Assembly (NCBI RefSeq): GCF_000482245.1
Contig: NZ_AWNH01000024.1
Coordinates: forward strand, 1 to 64,000
DNA from: Leptolyngbya sp. Heron Island J
Lineage (GTDB): Bacteria; Cyanobacteriota; Cyanobacteriia; Phormidesmidales; Phormidesmidaceae
Length of the DNA: 64,000 nt
Reading direction: 5' to 3'
The notes under the pieces were generated by a model. That model was given only the letters and a program-made list of their open reading frames with translations. It searched no databases and had not been told where the DNA came from. The position numbers and the translations under genes were made by a program. Numbering within the stretch: the first letter of the stretch is position 1; every line of letters starts with the position of its first letter. Shown here one piece after another: positions 37,830 through 46,829 of the stretch.

Positions 37830-39677
37830 ATGGCCGACACTGTTCCCCGCCCCGGATTTCTAGAAAAGCGCTATGGCCTAGATTTAAGGTCTTTGGCATT
37901 GTTACGCATGGGTCTGGCTTTAGTTATCCTGGCAGATCTGTTGACTCGTATGGGTGATTTAGTTGCCCACTATAGCGATGCGGGAGTGTTACCCAGGCAG
38001 GCAGCCGCCGAAATCTTACCCGATGGGTACTGGTCGCTTCACCTGATCAGTGGTCAAGCCTGGGTACAGGCCCTGATATTTCTGGTGGCGGTGATCTTGG
38101 CCTTGGCTCTGTTGGTGGGGTACAAAACCCGTTTAGCGACTATTGCCTCCTGGGCATTGATTGTCTCTCTCCATAATCGCAATCCAGCCCTGATCTTCGC
38201 GGCCGATGATGTTTTGCGGGCGGTCATGTTTTGGGCGATGTTTCTCCCAATGGGGGCCAAGTACTCCATTGACAGTGCTCTCAATACCGCTGCCCAAAGT
38301 CTACCAAAACGTTTCTTTGGGGCTGCTAGCGTCGCTTTTATGGTTCAGCAGTGTTACATATACATGTTCTCCGCCTTCTTCAAAACAACCAGTTCTACCT
38401 GGTGGCCTGAAGGCAGTGCAGTCTATTATTCCTTAAGCTTTGACCAATATGTCACCCCCCTAGGAGCATGGCTCTTAAATCTGGGTGCTTTGCTCCCCAT
38501 ATTGACCTTTTTTACCCTGGTGTTGGAGTGGATCGGTCCGCTGTTTATATTTGTGCCTATCCGTACCGATCTGTTTCGCAATATCGCTATCGTCACCTTT
38601 ATTTTGCTGCACCTGGGCTTTGGTTTTACCCTTAACCTTGGCATTTTTCCAGCTCTGAGTATTGTTACCTGGCTTGCGTTTATTCCCACCTCTACCTGGG
38701 AACGGTGGGCTAAGAGTTGTTATGGTCGGGAGCACCATGGCCTGGTGATTCACTATGATGCTGACTGTGGCTTCTGTAAAAAAGTCGTGCACCTGATCCG
38801 CACGTTTTTACTATTGCCAGATACTCCTCTCCGTACTACGCAGAGCGATCCTGATATCTTCGCGGCCATGGAGCGCCATAATTCCTGGGTAGTCGTTGAT
38901 TGGGAAGGCAAGTATCACTATAAGTTTGAAGCGATCGCCTATGTGTGTAGCGTATCCCCTGTCTTTTGGTTTTTAGCCCCGGTGCTGCGTTGGTTGCCCA
39001 TGATGAACGTGGGTACTCGGTTTTATGATGCGATCGCCAACAACCGCCGCAGGGCTGGTTTAGTCACACGTCCCTTTAAATTTAAGGCTTTTTCTGTCAG
39101 TGCTTCGTGGTTTGGCAACAGCCTGGCGGCAATTCTGCTAATTCTTACCTCTATCTGGAACTTCCGCAGCATTACCCATCACCATGCCTTTATTGATAAT
39201 CCCCATCCAGCAATTCGTGTTCTCCGGCGCGTGACCAATAGCCGTACCGTCAATCGGCTTCAAATTCCAATACAAGCTGCACGACTAGATCAGTCCTGGA
39301 GTATCTTTTCACCCAGTCCTCCCCGTGATGATGGCTGGTATTCTGTAGTAGGCACTTTGGCAGATGGTCATACCGTGAACTTACTGCAGCCCAATCAGCC
39401 TATATCTGCAGATAAACCCACCCTGGCTCAACGACAGGCAATCTACAAAAATCTCCAGTGGCGCACCTATTTTATTAATCTCAACCGAGCGCTAGGCAAA
39501 CAACTCTATCCTTACTATGGAAAGTATGTTTGCCACAGCTGGAACCACAACTACTCAAGCAATCAGCGTCTCAAAAGCTTTAATGTATCTTTTGTAGATG
39601 AGCGCACCTTGCCTCCTGGAGAAAGCCAAACGATGGCAGCAACCCAACCCTGGAGCCAGTCTTGTAACCCTAATTGA
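37830..39677 (+). CDS. HTTM-domain membrane protein fused to DCC1-type thiol redox domain
   Basis: 615 residues. The first about 290 contain the HTTM domain (related to vitamin K-dependent gamma-carboxylase membrane regions): LLRMGLALVILADLLTR, FAADDVLRAVMFWAMFLPMG, FMVQQCYIYMFSAFFKT and HLGFGFTLNLGIFPALSIVTWLAFIP. A DUF393/DCC1 domain follows (about 308-420), with YDADCGFCKKVVHLIRTFLLL providing the DxDCxFC redox pair. The C-terminal 180 residues include one more membrane helix and an SWSIFSPSPPRDDGW motif. HTTM-DCC proteins are common but largely uncharacterised. Separated by about 100 bases from the SGNH-like gene; may or may not belong to the acyl relay. Confidence 0.85.
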   Translation: MADTVPRPGFLEKRYGLDLRSLALLRMGLALVILADLLTRMGDLVAHYSDAGVLPRQAAAEILPDGYWSLHLISGQAWVQALIFLVAVILALALLVGYKTRLATIASWALIVSLHNRNPALIFAADDVLRAVMFWAMFLPMGAKYSIDSALNTAAQSLPKRFFGAASVAFMVQQCYIYMFSAFFKTTSSTWWPEGSAVYYSLSFDQYVTPLGAWLLNLGALLPILTFFTLVLEWIGPLFIFVPIRTDLFRNIAIVTFILLHLGFGFTLNLGIFPALSIVTWLAFIPTSTWERWAKSCYGREHHGLVIHYDADCGFCKKVVHLIRTFLLLPDTPLRTTQSDPDIFAAMERHNSWVVVDWEGKYHYKFEAIAYVCSVSPVFWFLAPVLRWLPMMNVGTRFYDAIANNRRRAGLVTRPFKFKAFSVSASWFGNSLAAILLILTSIWNFRSITHHHAFIDNPHPAIRVLRRVTNSRTVNRLQIPIQAARLDQSWSIFSPSPPRDDGWYSVVGTLADGHTVNLLQPNQPISADKPTLAQRQAIYKNLQWRTYFINLNRALGKQLYPYYGKYVCHSWNHNYSSNQRLKSFNVSFVDERTLPPGESQTMAATQPWSQSCNPN

Positions 39678-39814
39678 GTTCACAACGATACTGATATTCA
39701 TCATCAATGAGTACGAGCTGTTGTCTGTATAAAATGGCAGAACCTTAAAGAGAGAGTTGCCTGCCTCTGTCCAATATCTGAATAGGCCAAAAATGCTACA
39801 GGTTATTGTCTGAC

Positions 39815-41383
39815 ATGAAGTTACTTATAAAGCTTATTTTAATTACATTTTTATGGCTTGCTGTCATAAATCCCGGCACATATATCGGCCTAGATACTGC
39901 GTTAAGGCTTCAAATGACCCATTCCTGGTGGCAAGGGCAGGAAGAAGTGCTTGTGTCTTCCGAAACGCAGCCTAAACGACGGGGAGACATCCGATTTGGC
40001 GTTCAAGGCAGAGATAACAAACGGTATATTGCCTATGATGTTGGGCAGTCTCTGCTGATGTTGCCTGGTGACTGGGTAGGGACGCAGTTAGGTCGTTTAT
40101 TTCCCTCCATTGGAGAAACTGTGTTTCGAAATTTAGCCGTTCAGTTTTTAGTGTTTATACCTTTGAATGTAGCAGCTATCATCGCTTGCTTTTGGCTACT
40201 CAGGTTATTTCAGTTTAAACAGCATGTAGCAGCTTTGTCGAGCATTGGCTGGTTACTAAGTTCGACGGTGCTTCACTATGCTCAAATTCCCCAGCAAAAT
40301 AATCAGATCCTGTTGTTTGTGACCATTGGATATGCATCTGCCCTAGCTGGTGTACGTTTTAATAAACTCTCCTATGTATTTTTAAGTGGCTTATCCTTGG
40401 GGCTCGCCATGCTCATTCGCACAACCAGCATTTTCCACGCTTTGACGGTCTTTTTGTTTTTAAGTGGCTGCGTTCTCTATCAAAAGCGACACCTACCCAA
40501 CCTGTTTAGATTCTCAGCGGTTTGGATCTTAGGACTGATTCCATTTACTCTTCTAGGCCGTTTTGTTGATTATCTGAGATATGGCAGTTTATGGGCAACG
40601 TCAAACAGTGAAATCTTAAAGCAGCTTGGAACAGATCCCATGTGGTCTGGCTTACCGCAACTTCCTGCAAATTATCCCTTTGTCAATCCGCCTTGGATCG
40701 GCATTCTGGATACATTATTCTCGCCAGCGAGAAGTATTTTTATATACGATCCGCTATTTTTACCCTGTCTGATACTGACCATTGTCATCTGGAAAAAGAT
40801 TGCTCCCTATGTCCAGCTGTACCTATTAACTGGGCTGCTAAATCTAGCGTTACACATATTGCTGACCAGTAAACTGGTGTGGACGGGTGGTACAGCCTGG
40901 GGAGCAAGATTTCATGTTACCTCTGTTCATTTGTTGTTAATACCCCTGTTGGCTCTACTTGTACAACTGCTTTTATCATCCAGGCAATTGAAAAGATACT
41001 TAATTCAGGGTGTGCTTGTAATCGCTATTATGACCCAGTTTGCTTCTGTGCTTATGCAACCCAACTTAGAAATATATCAAAAAAAAGTTGGTTTTCCCGG
41101 AACGCGCTTTGATTTTCGTTTGATGCAGCGAGTTGCGAATATTGCTTGTCTTGTAGATGACTCCATCTACAAGGGATGTATTGGGCAAAATCCTGAAAAG
41201 AGGCAATATGTAGACAATTTAGATCATATCTTTATGTCGCCCTTTGTTTTAAGCCACCAAGCGACAGATGATAATAACGTTGCTTTAAGCAAGCTATCGT
41301 CCATCGTTTTTGTACTTTGGCTACTAGCCCTCGTGACAGCTATTGGCCTCACATTTTGTTCTGGATGGCTATATGAGATTTAA
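39815..41383 (+). CDS. multi-spanning membrane protein, putative GT-C glycosyltransferase
   Basis: 522 residues from the ATG at 39815. Around eleven membrane helices. An extracytoplasmic first loop with LDTALRLQMTHSWWQGQEE fits the acidic-loop position of GT-C enzymes, and VWTGGTAWGARFHVTSVHLLLIPLLAL is the later conserved block, also similar to the GGKQWGARFYLILVPLLTL block in the protein at 29033-30667. Thus the two are related. It overlaps the next gene by 11 bases, so they are co-translated. Confidence 0.75.
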   Translation: MKLLIKLILITFLWLAVINPGTYIGLDTALRLQMTHSWWQGQEEVLVSSETQPKRRGDIRFGVQGRDNKRYIAYDVGQSLLMLPGDWVGTQLGRLFPSIGETVFRNLAVQFLVFIPLNVAAIIACFWLLRLFQFKQHVAALSSIGWLLSSTVLHYAQIPQQNNQILLFVTIGYASALAGVRFNKLSYVFLSGLSLGLAMLIRTTSIFHALTVFLFLSGCVLYQKRHLPNLFRFSAVWILGLIPFTLLGRFVDYLRYGSLWATSNSEILKQLGTDPMWSGLPQLPANYPFVNPPWIGILDTLFSPARSIFIYDPLFLPCLILTIVIWKKIAPYVQLYLLTGLLNLALHILLTSKLVWTGGTAWGARFHVTSVHLLLIPLLALLVQLLLSSRQLKRYLIQGVLVIAIMTQFASVLMQPNLEIYQKKVGFPGTRFDFRLMQRVANIACLVDDSIYKGCIGQNPEKRQYVDNLDHIFMSPFVLSHQATDDNNVALSKLSSIVFVLWLLALVTAIGLTFCSGWLYEI

Positions 41384-42998
41384 GCTGATATTGGGATACA
41401 TTTTTATACTTTTAGCAGTTGCAATTGGCTTATCAACACGGCTGTTTGCAGTATTTCAGTATGTGACATTTGATATTGGTCCTGATCCCGATCAAATCAG
41501 AGATGCATTTGCCGTCATAAAAATGTGGCAAGGCTCTTTTCCTACGCTCGGGCCTCAAAGTAGTATCGGTAGACATCATATTTTACCTCTGTACTATTAT
41601 CTTTTCTTTCCTTTTACTCTTTTAGGACCCGATCCAGTATTTCAAGCATTACCCAATGCACTATTTTCTTTTTTGTCGATCCCTCTTTTTATTTGCTTAT
41701 TACATCAGCTCTTAGAAAATATCAAAAACTCAACTAGAGTTTTTCTGAGTGGTTTAGGGGGATTGTGGTATAGCCTTCTTTTTGGAGATATTTTTATCAA
41801 CAATTTTCAATGGAATCCCAGCTCAATACCATTTTTTATTATGGTTCTAACCTTGCTTTATAAGCTGCAGATGCAAGGGAAGTTTTCTTTTTTGGTGCAA
41901 GCACTGCTATGGATCTTCTCCGGAGTTATTTTAGCTATTTTAGTTAGCTTGCACTCTTCAACACTATTTATAATGCCAGTTGTTGTTGCCATCACCTCTT
42001 CAGTATTTATATATAAAGTGATTAGGAGAAAACGAAACCTTTTACTGATCTCTTTGCCGATTATAAGCGTCCTGTCAGCTGGAATTATATTATTACCTTA
42101 TTGGATAGGCGAAATTGGACGAAACTTTCAAAATACAAAAGCAGTTTTAAAGACAGTACTTAATTCTAATCACAACTCAGGTGGCCACTTTTTGGTTGGT
42201 TTATATACTAAAATTAGCGGTTTTTTTCTTGGTTATCTCACGCTCAATCAACAAGCTTATTTTTGGAATTCCTCATTGTTTTACCTTGTGGTATCCATAG
42301 TATTTTTGTCTCTAGTCAGTTGGTGGGGGATTTTTAAATTTAAAGGGAATCGACCTATTTGGTTGATGTGGTGTTCTATATGGATAATTTACTTACTGGC
42401 CGCTGCAAATATCAATTCTATGGCAACGCCTCTGCACTACAGATTGCCCATCCTTTTTGCTCCTATTGTGCTGACACTCACCTCACTGGCATATCTGGAT
42501 TGTTCACCAAGTAAGAAGAGACTTTTTTCAATTGCTGTTGGTGTGCTGATTATAGGCTCAATGTTCGTTAATTCACTCCACGATTATCAATTTATACTCA
42601 GCAAATATGGCACAAACCGTTTGATGAGTACAAGTGATGTAACTCAAATACTAGCCCAGCTACCTGCTGGTTCGATTATTTGTGATCCTAGAATAAAGCG
42701 TAAAAGAGAGGTTAATAATCAGTACAATTATATTGATACATATATTACTCATAAGGGGATAACGGCTTTAGCTGATTGTCAAACAGATAGTTTTGTTATA
42801 CATCCTAAGAGGGTCCTGTTCATAGAGAATAATTTTCTCAATAGAGGTACTTATCAAGAAACTTATTTTGTCAGGTCTGTGCCCAAATCGCCAATAAATC
42901 TATTTCCCATATTCAAGGTTGTTGAAAATGAAGCCATGGAGAAACCACACAAGCTTTTCTTAGAAACGGATACAGCTTATGTCTATCGTTTAGATTAG
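41373..42998 (+). CDS. PMT/ArnT-like GT-C membrane glycosyltransferase
   Basis: 541 residues from the ATG at 41373 overlapping the previous stop. About eleven membrane helices and a C-terminal soluble tail. The first loop has FDIGPDPDQIRDAFAVIKMWQG, with acidic residues in the position that binds metal and lipid-linked sugar in PMT-type enzymes, then LGPQSSIGRHHILPLYYYLFFPF. AT-richer than its neighbours (long stretches of TTTT/ATAT codons), suggesting separate acquisition. The sugar and acceptor are unknown. Confidence 0.75.
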   Translation: MRFKLILGYIFILLAVAIGLSTRLFAVFQYVTFDIGPDPDQIRDAFAVIKMWQGSFPTLGPQSSIGRHHILPLYYYLFFPFTLLGPDPVFQALPNALFSFLSIPLFICLLHQLLENIKNSTRVFLSGLGGLWYSLLFGDIFINNFQWNPSSIPFFIMVLTLLYKLQMQGKFSFLVQALLWIFSGVILAILVSLHSSTLFIMPVVVAITSSVFIYKVIRRKRNLLLISLPIISVLSAGIILLPYWIGEIGRNFQNTKAVLKTVLNSNHNSGGHFLVGLYTKISGFFLGYLTLNQQAYFWNSSLFYLVVSIVFLSLVSWWGIFKFKGNRPIWLMWCSIWIIYLLAAANINSMATPLHYRLPILFAPIVLTLTSLAYLDCSPSKKRLFSIAVGVLIIGSMFVNSLHDYQFILSKYGTNRLMSTSDVTQILAQLPAGSIICDPRIKRKREVNNQYNYIDTYITHKGITALADCQTDSFVIHPKRVLFIENNFLNRGTYQETYFVRSVPKSPINLFPIFKVVENEAMEKPHKLFLETDTAYVYRLD

Positions 42999-43036
42999 AA
43001 TTTTCTAAAACTCTTGCCAGCCCTTGAGATATTGCC

Positions 43037-43138
43037 CTAGTACTCTGTGGCGTAAGTTTGCCCACTGTCCAATGTGGATGAGTCGATGGGTGGATGGGTA
43101 GATGAAATAGCTGCCAAATTTCTGCCATCGGGTACTAG
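43037..43138. mobile_element. MITE-like element, copy 1
   Basis: 102 bases starting CTAGTACTCTGTGGC and ending GCCATCGGGTACTAG: imperfect terminal inverted repeats (outer seven bases perfect). The inside has GTAAGTTTGCCCACTGTCC, a GGATGGGT tandem and AGCTGCCAAATTTCTGCCAT. No coding capacity. Homologous copies are at 52220-52305 and, less complete, at 59711-59814. Confidence 0.7.
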
Positions 43139-43270
43139 ATCGCTAGATATCTACAGTCAGGTCGGAGAGATAGGATCTCATCTATATGAAGCGGTAAATT
43201 CTTTGCCAATCAAGGGATGTAGCTATCTAGGGACTAACTTTGATTAACTCACTACTGAGAAATATTAGCT

Positions 43271-44563
43271 ATGGATCACGTAACATCTACTACGGAAACT
43301 CATAGGATGCAGCAATCTTCTCTGGTAGCTGTTCCGGTAGGACCGCTGATCATTCCTGCGATATTAACACCAACCGTGTATCAAGGAGAGCCGGTGAGTT
43401 TTTCATTACTTACCTCTACTAAACCGCCATTATTATCGTTGGTAATTCCAACCTATAACGAAAGTAGAAATGTTAGAGCAATTGTTGAGCAGCTAACCAC
43501 TCTATTAGATCGCAAAATCCCTGGTAATTATGAGCTAATTTTAGTGGATGATGATAGCCCTGATGGCACCTGGGAAGTTGCTTCTGCTCTGAGCAAAGCC
43601 TGTCCGCAGCTGCGAGTCATGAGACGACAGCAAGAGAGAGGGCTATCGTCTGCTGTTATTCGAGGCTGGCAAGTTGCGCGGGGAGAAATCTTAGGCGTGA
43701 TTGATGGTGATTTGCAGCATCCGCCAGAAGTGCTGCTGGATATGCTATCTGCAGTGCGAAATGGAGCAGATTTAGCGGTTGCCAGCCGTCATGTGGGTGG
43801 GGGTGGTGTGAGTGACTGGAGTGTTGTTCGGCGCTTCCTATCGCGTGGGGCTCAGTTTCTAGGGTTGCTGATTTTACCCAATGTCGTGGGGCGAGTCACC
43901 GATCCCATGAGTGGCTATTTTATGGTGCAACGTTATGCAATCCAAAATCATTCTCTTAATCCTAAAGGCTACAAAATTCTTTTAGAAGTCATTGGTCGGG
44001 GACAGGTCAAGACTATTGCGGAAGTGGGGTATGTATTTCAAGAGCGGACAGCGGGTGAAAGCAAAGTCACCTGGAGACAGTATGTCGATTATCTCCATCA
44101 CTTAGTCCGGTTACGCTCACGGGGGCGAGTGGCTCGTTTACGTCAAAAATTTCCACTAAAACGTTTCCTCAGGTTCGGTATTGTTGGCTTAAGTGGTGTG
44201 TTTGTGGATATGGCGGTTTTATATTTGCTGCATACAACTTTGGGCTTAAACTTGACCCGTAGTAAGATTTTGGCAGCAGAAGTTGCTATTATTAATAATT
44301 TCATCTGGAATGATGCGTGGACATTTTCTGATGTTGTTCAAAAACAACAAGGGTGGGGAGCAAGGCTAAGACGGTTTTTGAAGTTCAATCTGGTTTGCCT
44401 ATCAGGGTTAGTCTTAAATGTGTTGGTTCTAAATGTCATCTACAATATTGTTTTTGGTCAACGCTATGCCTATCTGGCCAACCTGATTGCGATCGCACTG
44501 GTCACCCTATGGAACTTCTGGCTAAATTTAAAGCTCAGCTGGCGGGTTACCAAGGTAAAGTAG
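43271..44563 (+). CDS. polyprenyl-phosphate glycosyltransferase (GT2) fused to GtrA domain
   Basis: 430 residues. An N-terminal extension (about 55) is followed by a GT2 domain (about 56-285): LSLVIPTYNESRNVRAIVEQL, LILVDDDSPDGTWEVA, VIDGDLQHPPEVLLDML and DPMSGYFMVQR. A GtrA-type membrane domain with four helices ends the protein (about 298-425, KRFLRFGIVGLSGVFVDMAVLY). This architecture is that of dolichol-phosphate mannose synthase-like enzymes with flippase-type domains: it makes sugar-phosphate lipid and may help move it outward. It would supply donors to the GT-C proteins upstream. Sits just before the oppositely oriented ABC operon. Confidence 0.92.
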   Translation: MDHVTSTTETHRMQQSSLVAVPVGPLIIPAILTPTVYQGEPVSFSLLTSTKPPLLSLVIPTYNESRNVRAIVEQLTTLLDRKIPGNYELILVDDDSPDGTWEVASALSKACPQLRVMRRQQERGLSSAVIRGWQVARGEILGVIDGDLQHPPEVLLDMLSAVRNGADLAVASRHVGGGGVSDWSVVRRFLSRGAQFLGLLILPNVVGRVTDPMSGYFMVQRYAIQNHSLNPKGYKILLEVIGRGQVKTIAEVGYVFQERTAGESKVTWRQYVDYLHHLVRLRSRGRVARLRQKFPLKRFLRFGIVGLSGVFVDMAVLYLLHTTLGLNLTRSKILAAEVAIINNFIWNDAWTFSDVVQKQQGWGARLRRFLKFNLVCLSGLVLNVLVLNVIYNIVFGQRYAYLANLIAIALVTLWNFWLNLKLSWRVTKVK

Positions 44564-44597
44564 CGCCCTGTCTGGCTTAGGTTTGCCTGATAGTCTA

Positions 44598-45725
44598 CTA
44601 GCTCACCTGATGTCGAAATTGATTGGTGCTAATGGTGACTAAAATCGCTGCAAATACCAGCAGAGCGATCGCATGGGGCCAGATCACCTCCAAACCTACG
44701 CCCCGCAGCAATACAGCCCGTAAAATTGCTACATAGTGACGCAGGGGATTCAACAATGACAAATAGCGGAAAACCGCAGGCATGCTTTCGATGGGTGCGA
44801 TCGCACCCGACAGCTGAATCAACGGCATATTGATAAAAAACGAGGTCAATATTACCTGCTGTTGATTGCGACAGAGTGTGGCCAACATCATACCAATGCC
44901 AATACCGACAAAGACATATAACCCCGACATCACTAAAAAGAGCAACAAGCTGCCCCGCAACGGCACGTTAAAAATGATATTGGCCACACTGAGCGCCAAC
45001 AGCGCATCCCCTAGCAACAGCACGAATAACGGCACAACTTTTGCTAGCAAAATCTCCCCGGCTGACGCTGGAGTCATCAAGAGCTGCTCCAAGGTGCCCG
45101 TATCTTTTTCTCGAATCAGGGCAGACGAAGAGACGATTGACCCAATTAACGTCAGGACGACACCCATCATGGCAGGTACAAAAAACCAGCTACTGATGAG
45201 TCCAGGATTGTACAGGAAGGTAATCTGTGGTTCAACAATACTGGGTATTTCAATAGTATTCAATTGACGATTATATTGCTGGATAATCTGGGTAAAGTAG
45301 CCACTGGCAATGCCTGCCGTATTGGCGTCCACGCCATCCACCATCACCTGGATCTCAGCTGATTTATCCTGGGACAAGTTGCGATTAAAGTCAGGCGGAA
45401 AGACTACCCCCAAGGTGATGTCTCCCCGTCGCACCTGTTCCCCCAGGCTCTGTTGACTGGCACTATAGCGATCGACAACAAACACATCATTCTCGGTCAA
45501 GGCGGCCACCAGTTCGCGGCTGGCCCCAACATTAACCTGATCCACAATTCCTAATTTCAGGTATTGCACATCTGGGTTTAAGATCAAGCCATAGAGCAAC
45601 AGCTGCACCGTCGGTGGAAAAACTAACATAAACAGTAGCTTCTTATCTCGCAAGATCTGCTGAACCTCCTTTATGGCTAAGGCCCAGAAGCGACTGTTAA
45701 GTAAACGCTGGAACAACTTAAACAT
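44598..45725 (-). CDS. ABC-2 type permease (second of pair)
   Basis: 375 residues from the ATG at 45725. ABC2_membrane family: N-terminal helix after KEVQQILRDKKLLFMLVFPPTVQLLLYGLI, a large extracytoplasmic loop (about 55-170), then five helices with REKDTGTLEQLLMTPASAGEILLAK. Six helices in total. Last gene of the operon 50098-44598; follows the first permease by a few bases. With that permease it forms the YbhS/YbhR-like pair of an exporter. Confidence 0.92.
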   Translation of the reverse strand: MFKLFQRLLNSRFWALAIKEVQQILRDKKLLFMLVFPPTVQLLLYGLILNPDVQYLKLGIVDQVNVGASRELVAALTENDVFVVDRYSASQQSLGEQVRRGDITLGVVFPPDFNRNLSQDKSAEIQVMVDGVDANTAGIASGYFTQIIQQYNRQLNTIEIPSIVEPQITFLYNPGLISSWFFVPAMMGVVLTLIGSIVSSSALIREKDTGTLEQLLMTPASAGEILLAKVVPLFVLLLGDALLALSVANIIFNVPLRGSLLLFLVMSGLYVFVGIGIGMMLATLCRNQQQVILTSFFINMPLIQLSGAIAPIESMPAVFRYLSLLNPLRHYVAILRAVLLRGVGLEVIWPHAIALLVFAAILVTISTNQFRHQVS

Positions 45726-45728
45726 CAA

Positions 45729-46829
45729 TCAGTCCGGTAACTGCATCCGACGCAGACCACGCCAGGCGGCTGCAAAAAATAACAATACCAGCAGCGCAAT
45801 GGCCACCAGGGCAACCCAAATGCCTTCCCACCCGGTCCCCCTGACAAAGGCATCGCGAGTCACATCAATGTAATAGCGAGCTGGCACAATATTAGAAATG
45901 AGTGAAATGGGAAACGGAATATTACTCAACGGGTAGATAAAGCCCGAAAACAAAAAAGAGGCTAGAAAACCAGTAAATGCCACCCCCTGCACCGCCGCAA
46001 TGCGATTACTAGAGCGTACGCCGATCAAAAGACCATAAAGAACACTGGCTGTCGCAAATAAGCAGGTCCCTAGCATCAATGGTAGAGGATTACCGGCCAA
46101 CCCAATCCTAAACAGAAGCGATCCCAAACCCATGATGCAAAGGGCTTCACCCATGGCCACAATAAAGTAGGCTAACCCTTTACCCAGCAGCAGCTCAGTC
46201 GCACTCAAGTTAGAGGCATAAACCTGCACAATCGTGCCTTGCTCCTTCTCACGCACCATGGCGAGAGTTGCCAGTAAGGCCGGAAAGATAGCCAAGATAA
46301 CAGCATAAAGACCTGGCACGATGAAGAGAGATTCCTTGCGACCCGGATTGAACCAGAGGCGAATGCGGGCAACCACCTTAACTGTTCTAGATTGAAGTCC
46401 TTGATCCTGCACAAAGAAGTTAGTCGTTGCCCGTATGCTGTTGCGAATCACGCGGGCATTGTTCACATCGGTACCGTCCACCAGCACCTGGATAGGGCTG
46501 GATTTCTGGTCTTTGATGCGACGGGAAAAATCTGGTGGAATAATCACTGCCGCTTTAGCGCGTCCTTGATCAATGATCTCAATGGGCTCTCCCGACCCTG
46601 GGACAGGCTGAAACTGATTAGTGGCAAAGAGTCGTTCTACATAGCTACGACTGAGGGGAGTCATGTTAAAGTCCTGGATCGCCAGGGGAATATTTTTTGT
46701 CTCCAGTCGGATGGCATAGCCAAAAATCAGTAGCATCCCCAACGGCAGGATAAAGGCCAGGGCAAACGTCAAGCGATCGCGACGAAATTGAGCCAATTCT
46801 TTGATGCACTGAGACCAGATGCGCTTCAT
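45729..46829 (-). CDS. ABC-2 type permease (first of pair)
   Basis: 366 residues, beginning MKRIWSQCIKELAQFRRDRL, with the same plan as its neighbour: helix 1 (LTFALAFILPLGMLLIFGYAI), extracytoplasmic domain, and REKEQGTIVQVYASNLSATELLLGKGLAYF before the helix bundle. Its start overlaps the end of the ATPase gene by four bases (ATGA). Confidence 0.92.
   Translation of the reverse strand: MKRIWSQCIKELAQFRRDRLTFALAFILPLGMLLIFGYAIRLETKNIPLAIQDFNMTPLSRSYVERLFATNQFQPVPGSGEPIEIIDQGRAKAAVIIPPDFSRRIKDQKSSPIQVLVDGTDVNNARVIRNSIRATTNFFVQDQGLQSRTVKVVARIRLWFNPGRKESLFIVPGLYAVILAIFPALLATLAMVREKEQGTIVQVYASNLSATELLLGKGLAYFIVAMGEALCIMGLGSLLFRIGLAGNPLPLMLGTCLFATASVLYGLLIGVRSSNRIAAVQGVAFTGFLASFLFSGFIYPLSNIPFPISLISNIVPARYYIDVTRDAFVRGTGWEGIWVALVAIALLVLLFFAAAWRGLRRMQLPD

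Noticed and set aside
43037-43138. Complete insertion sequence
   Set aside because: Only about 100 bases without any transposase frame; treated as a non-autonomous element.
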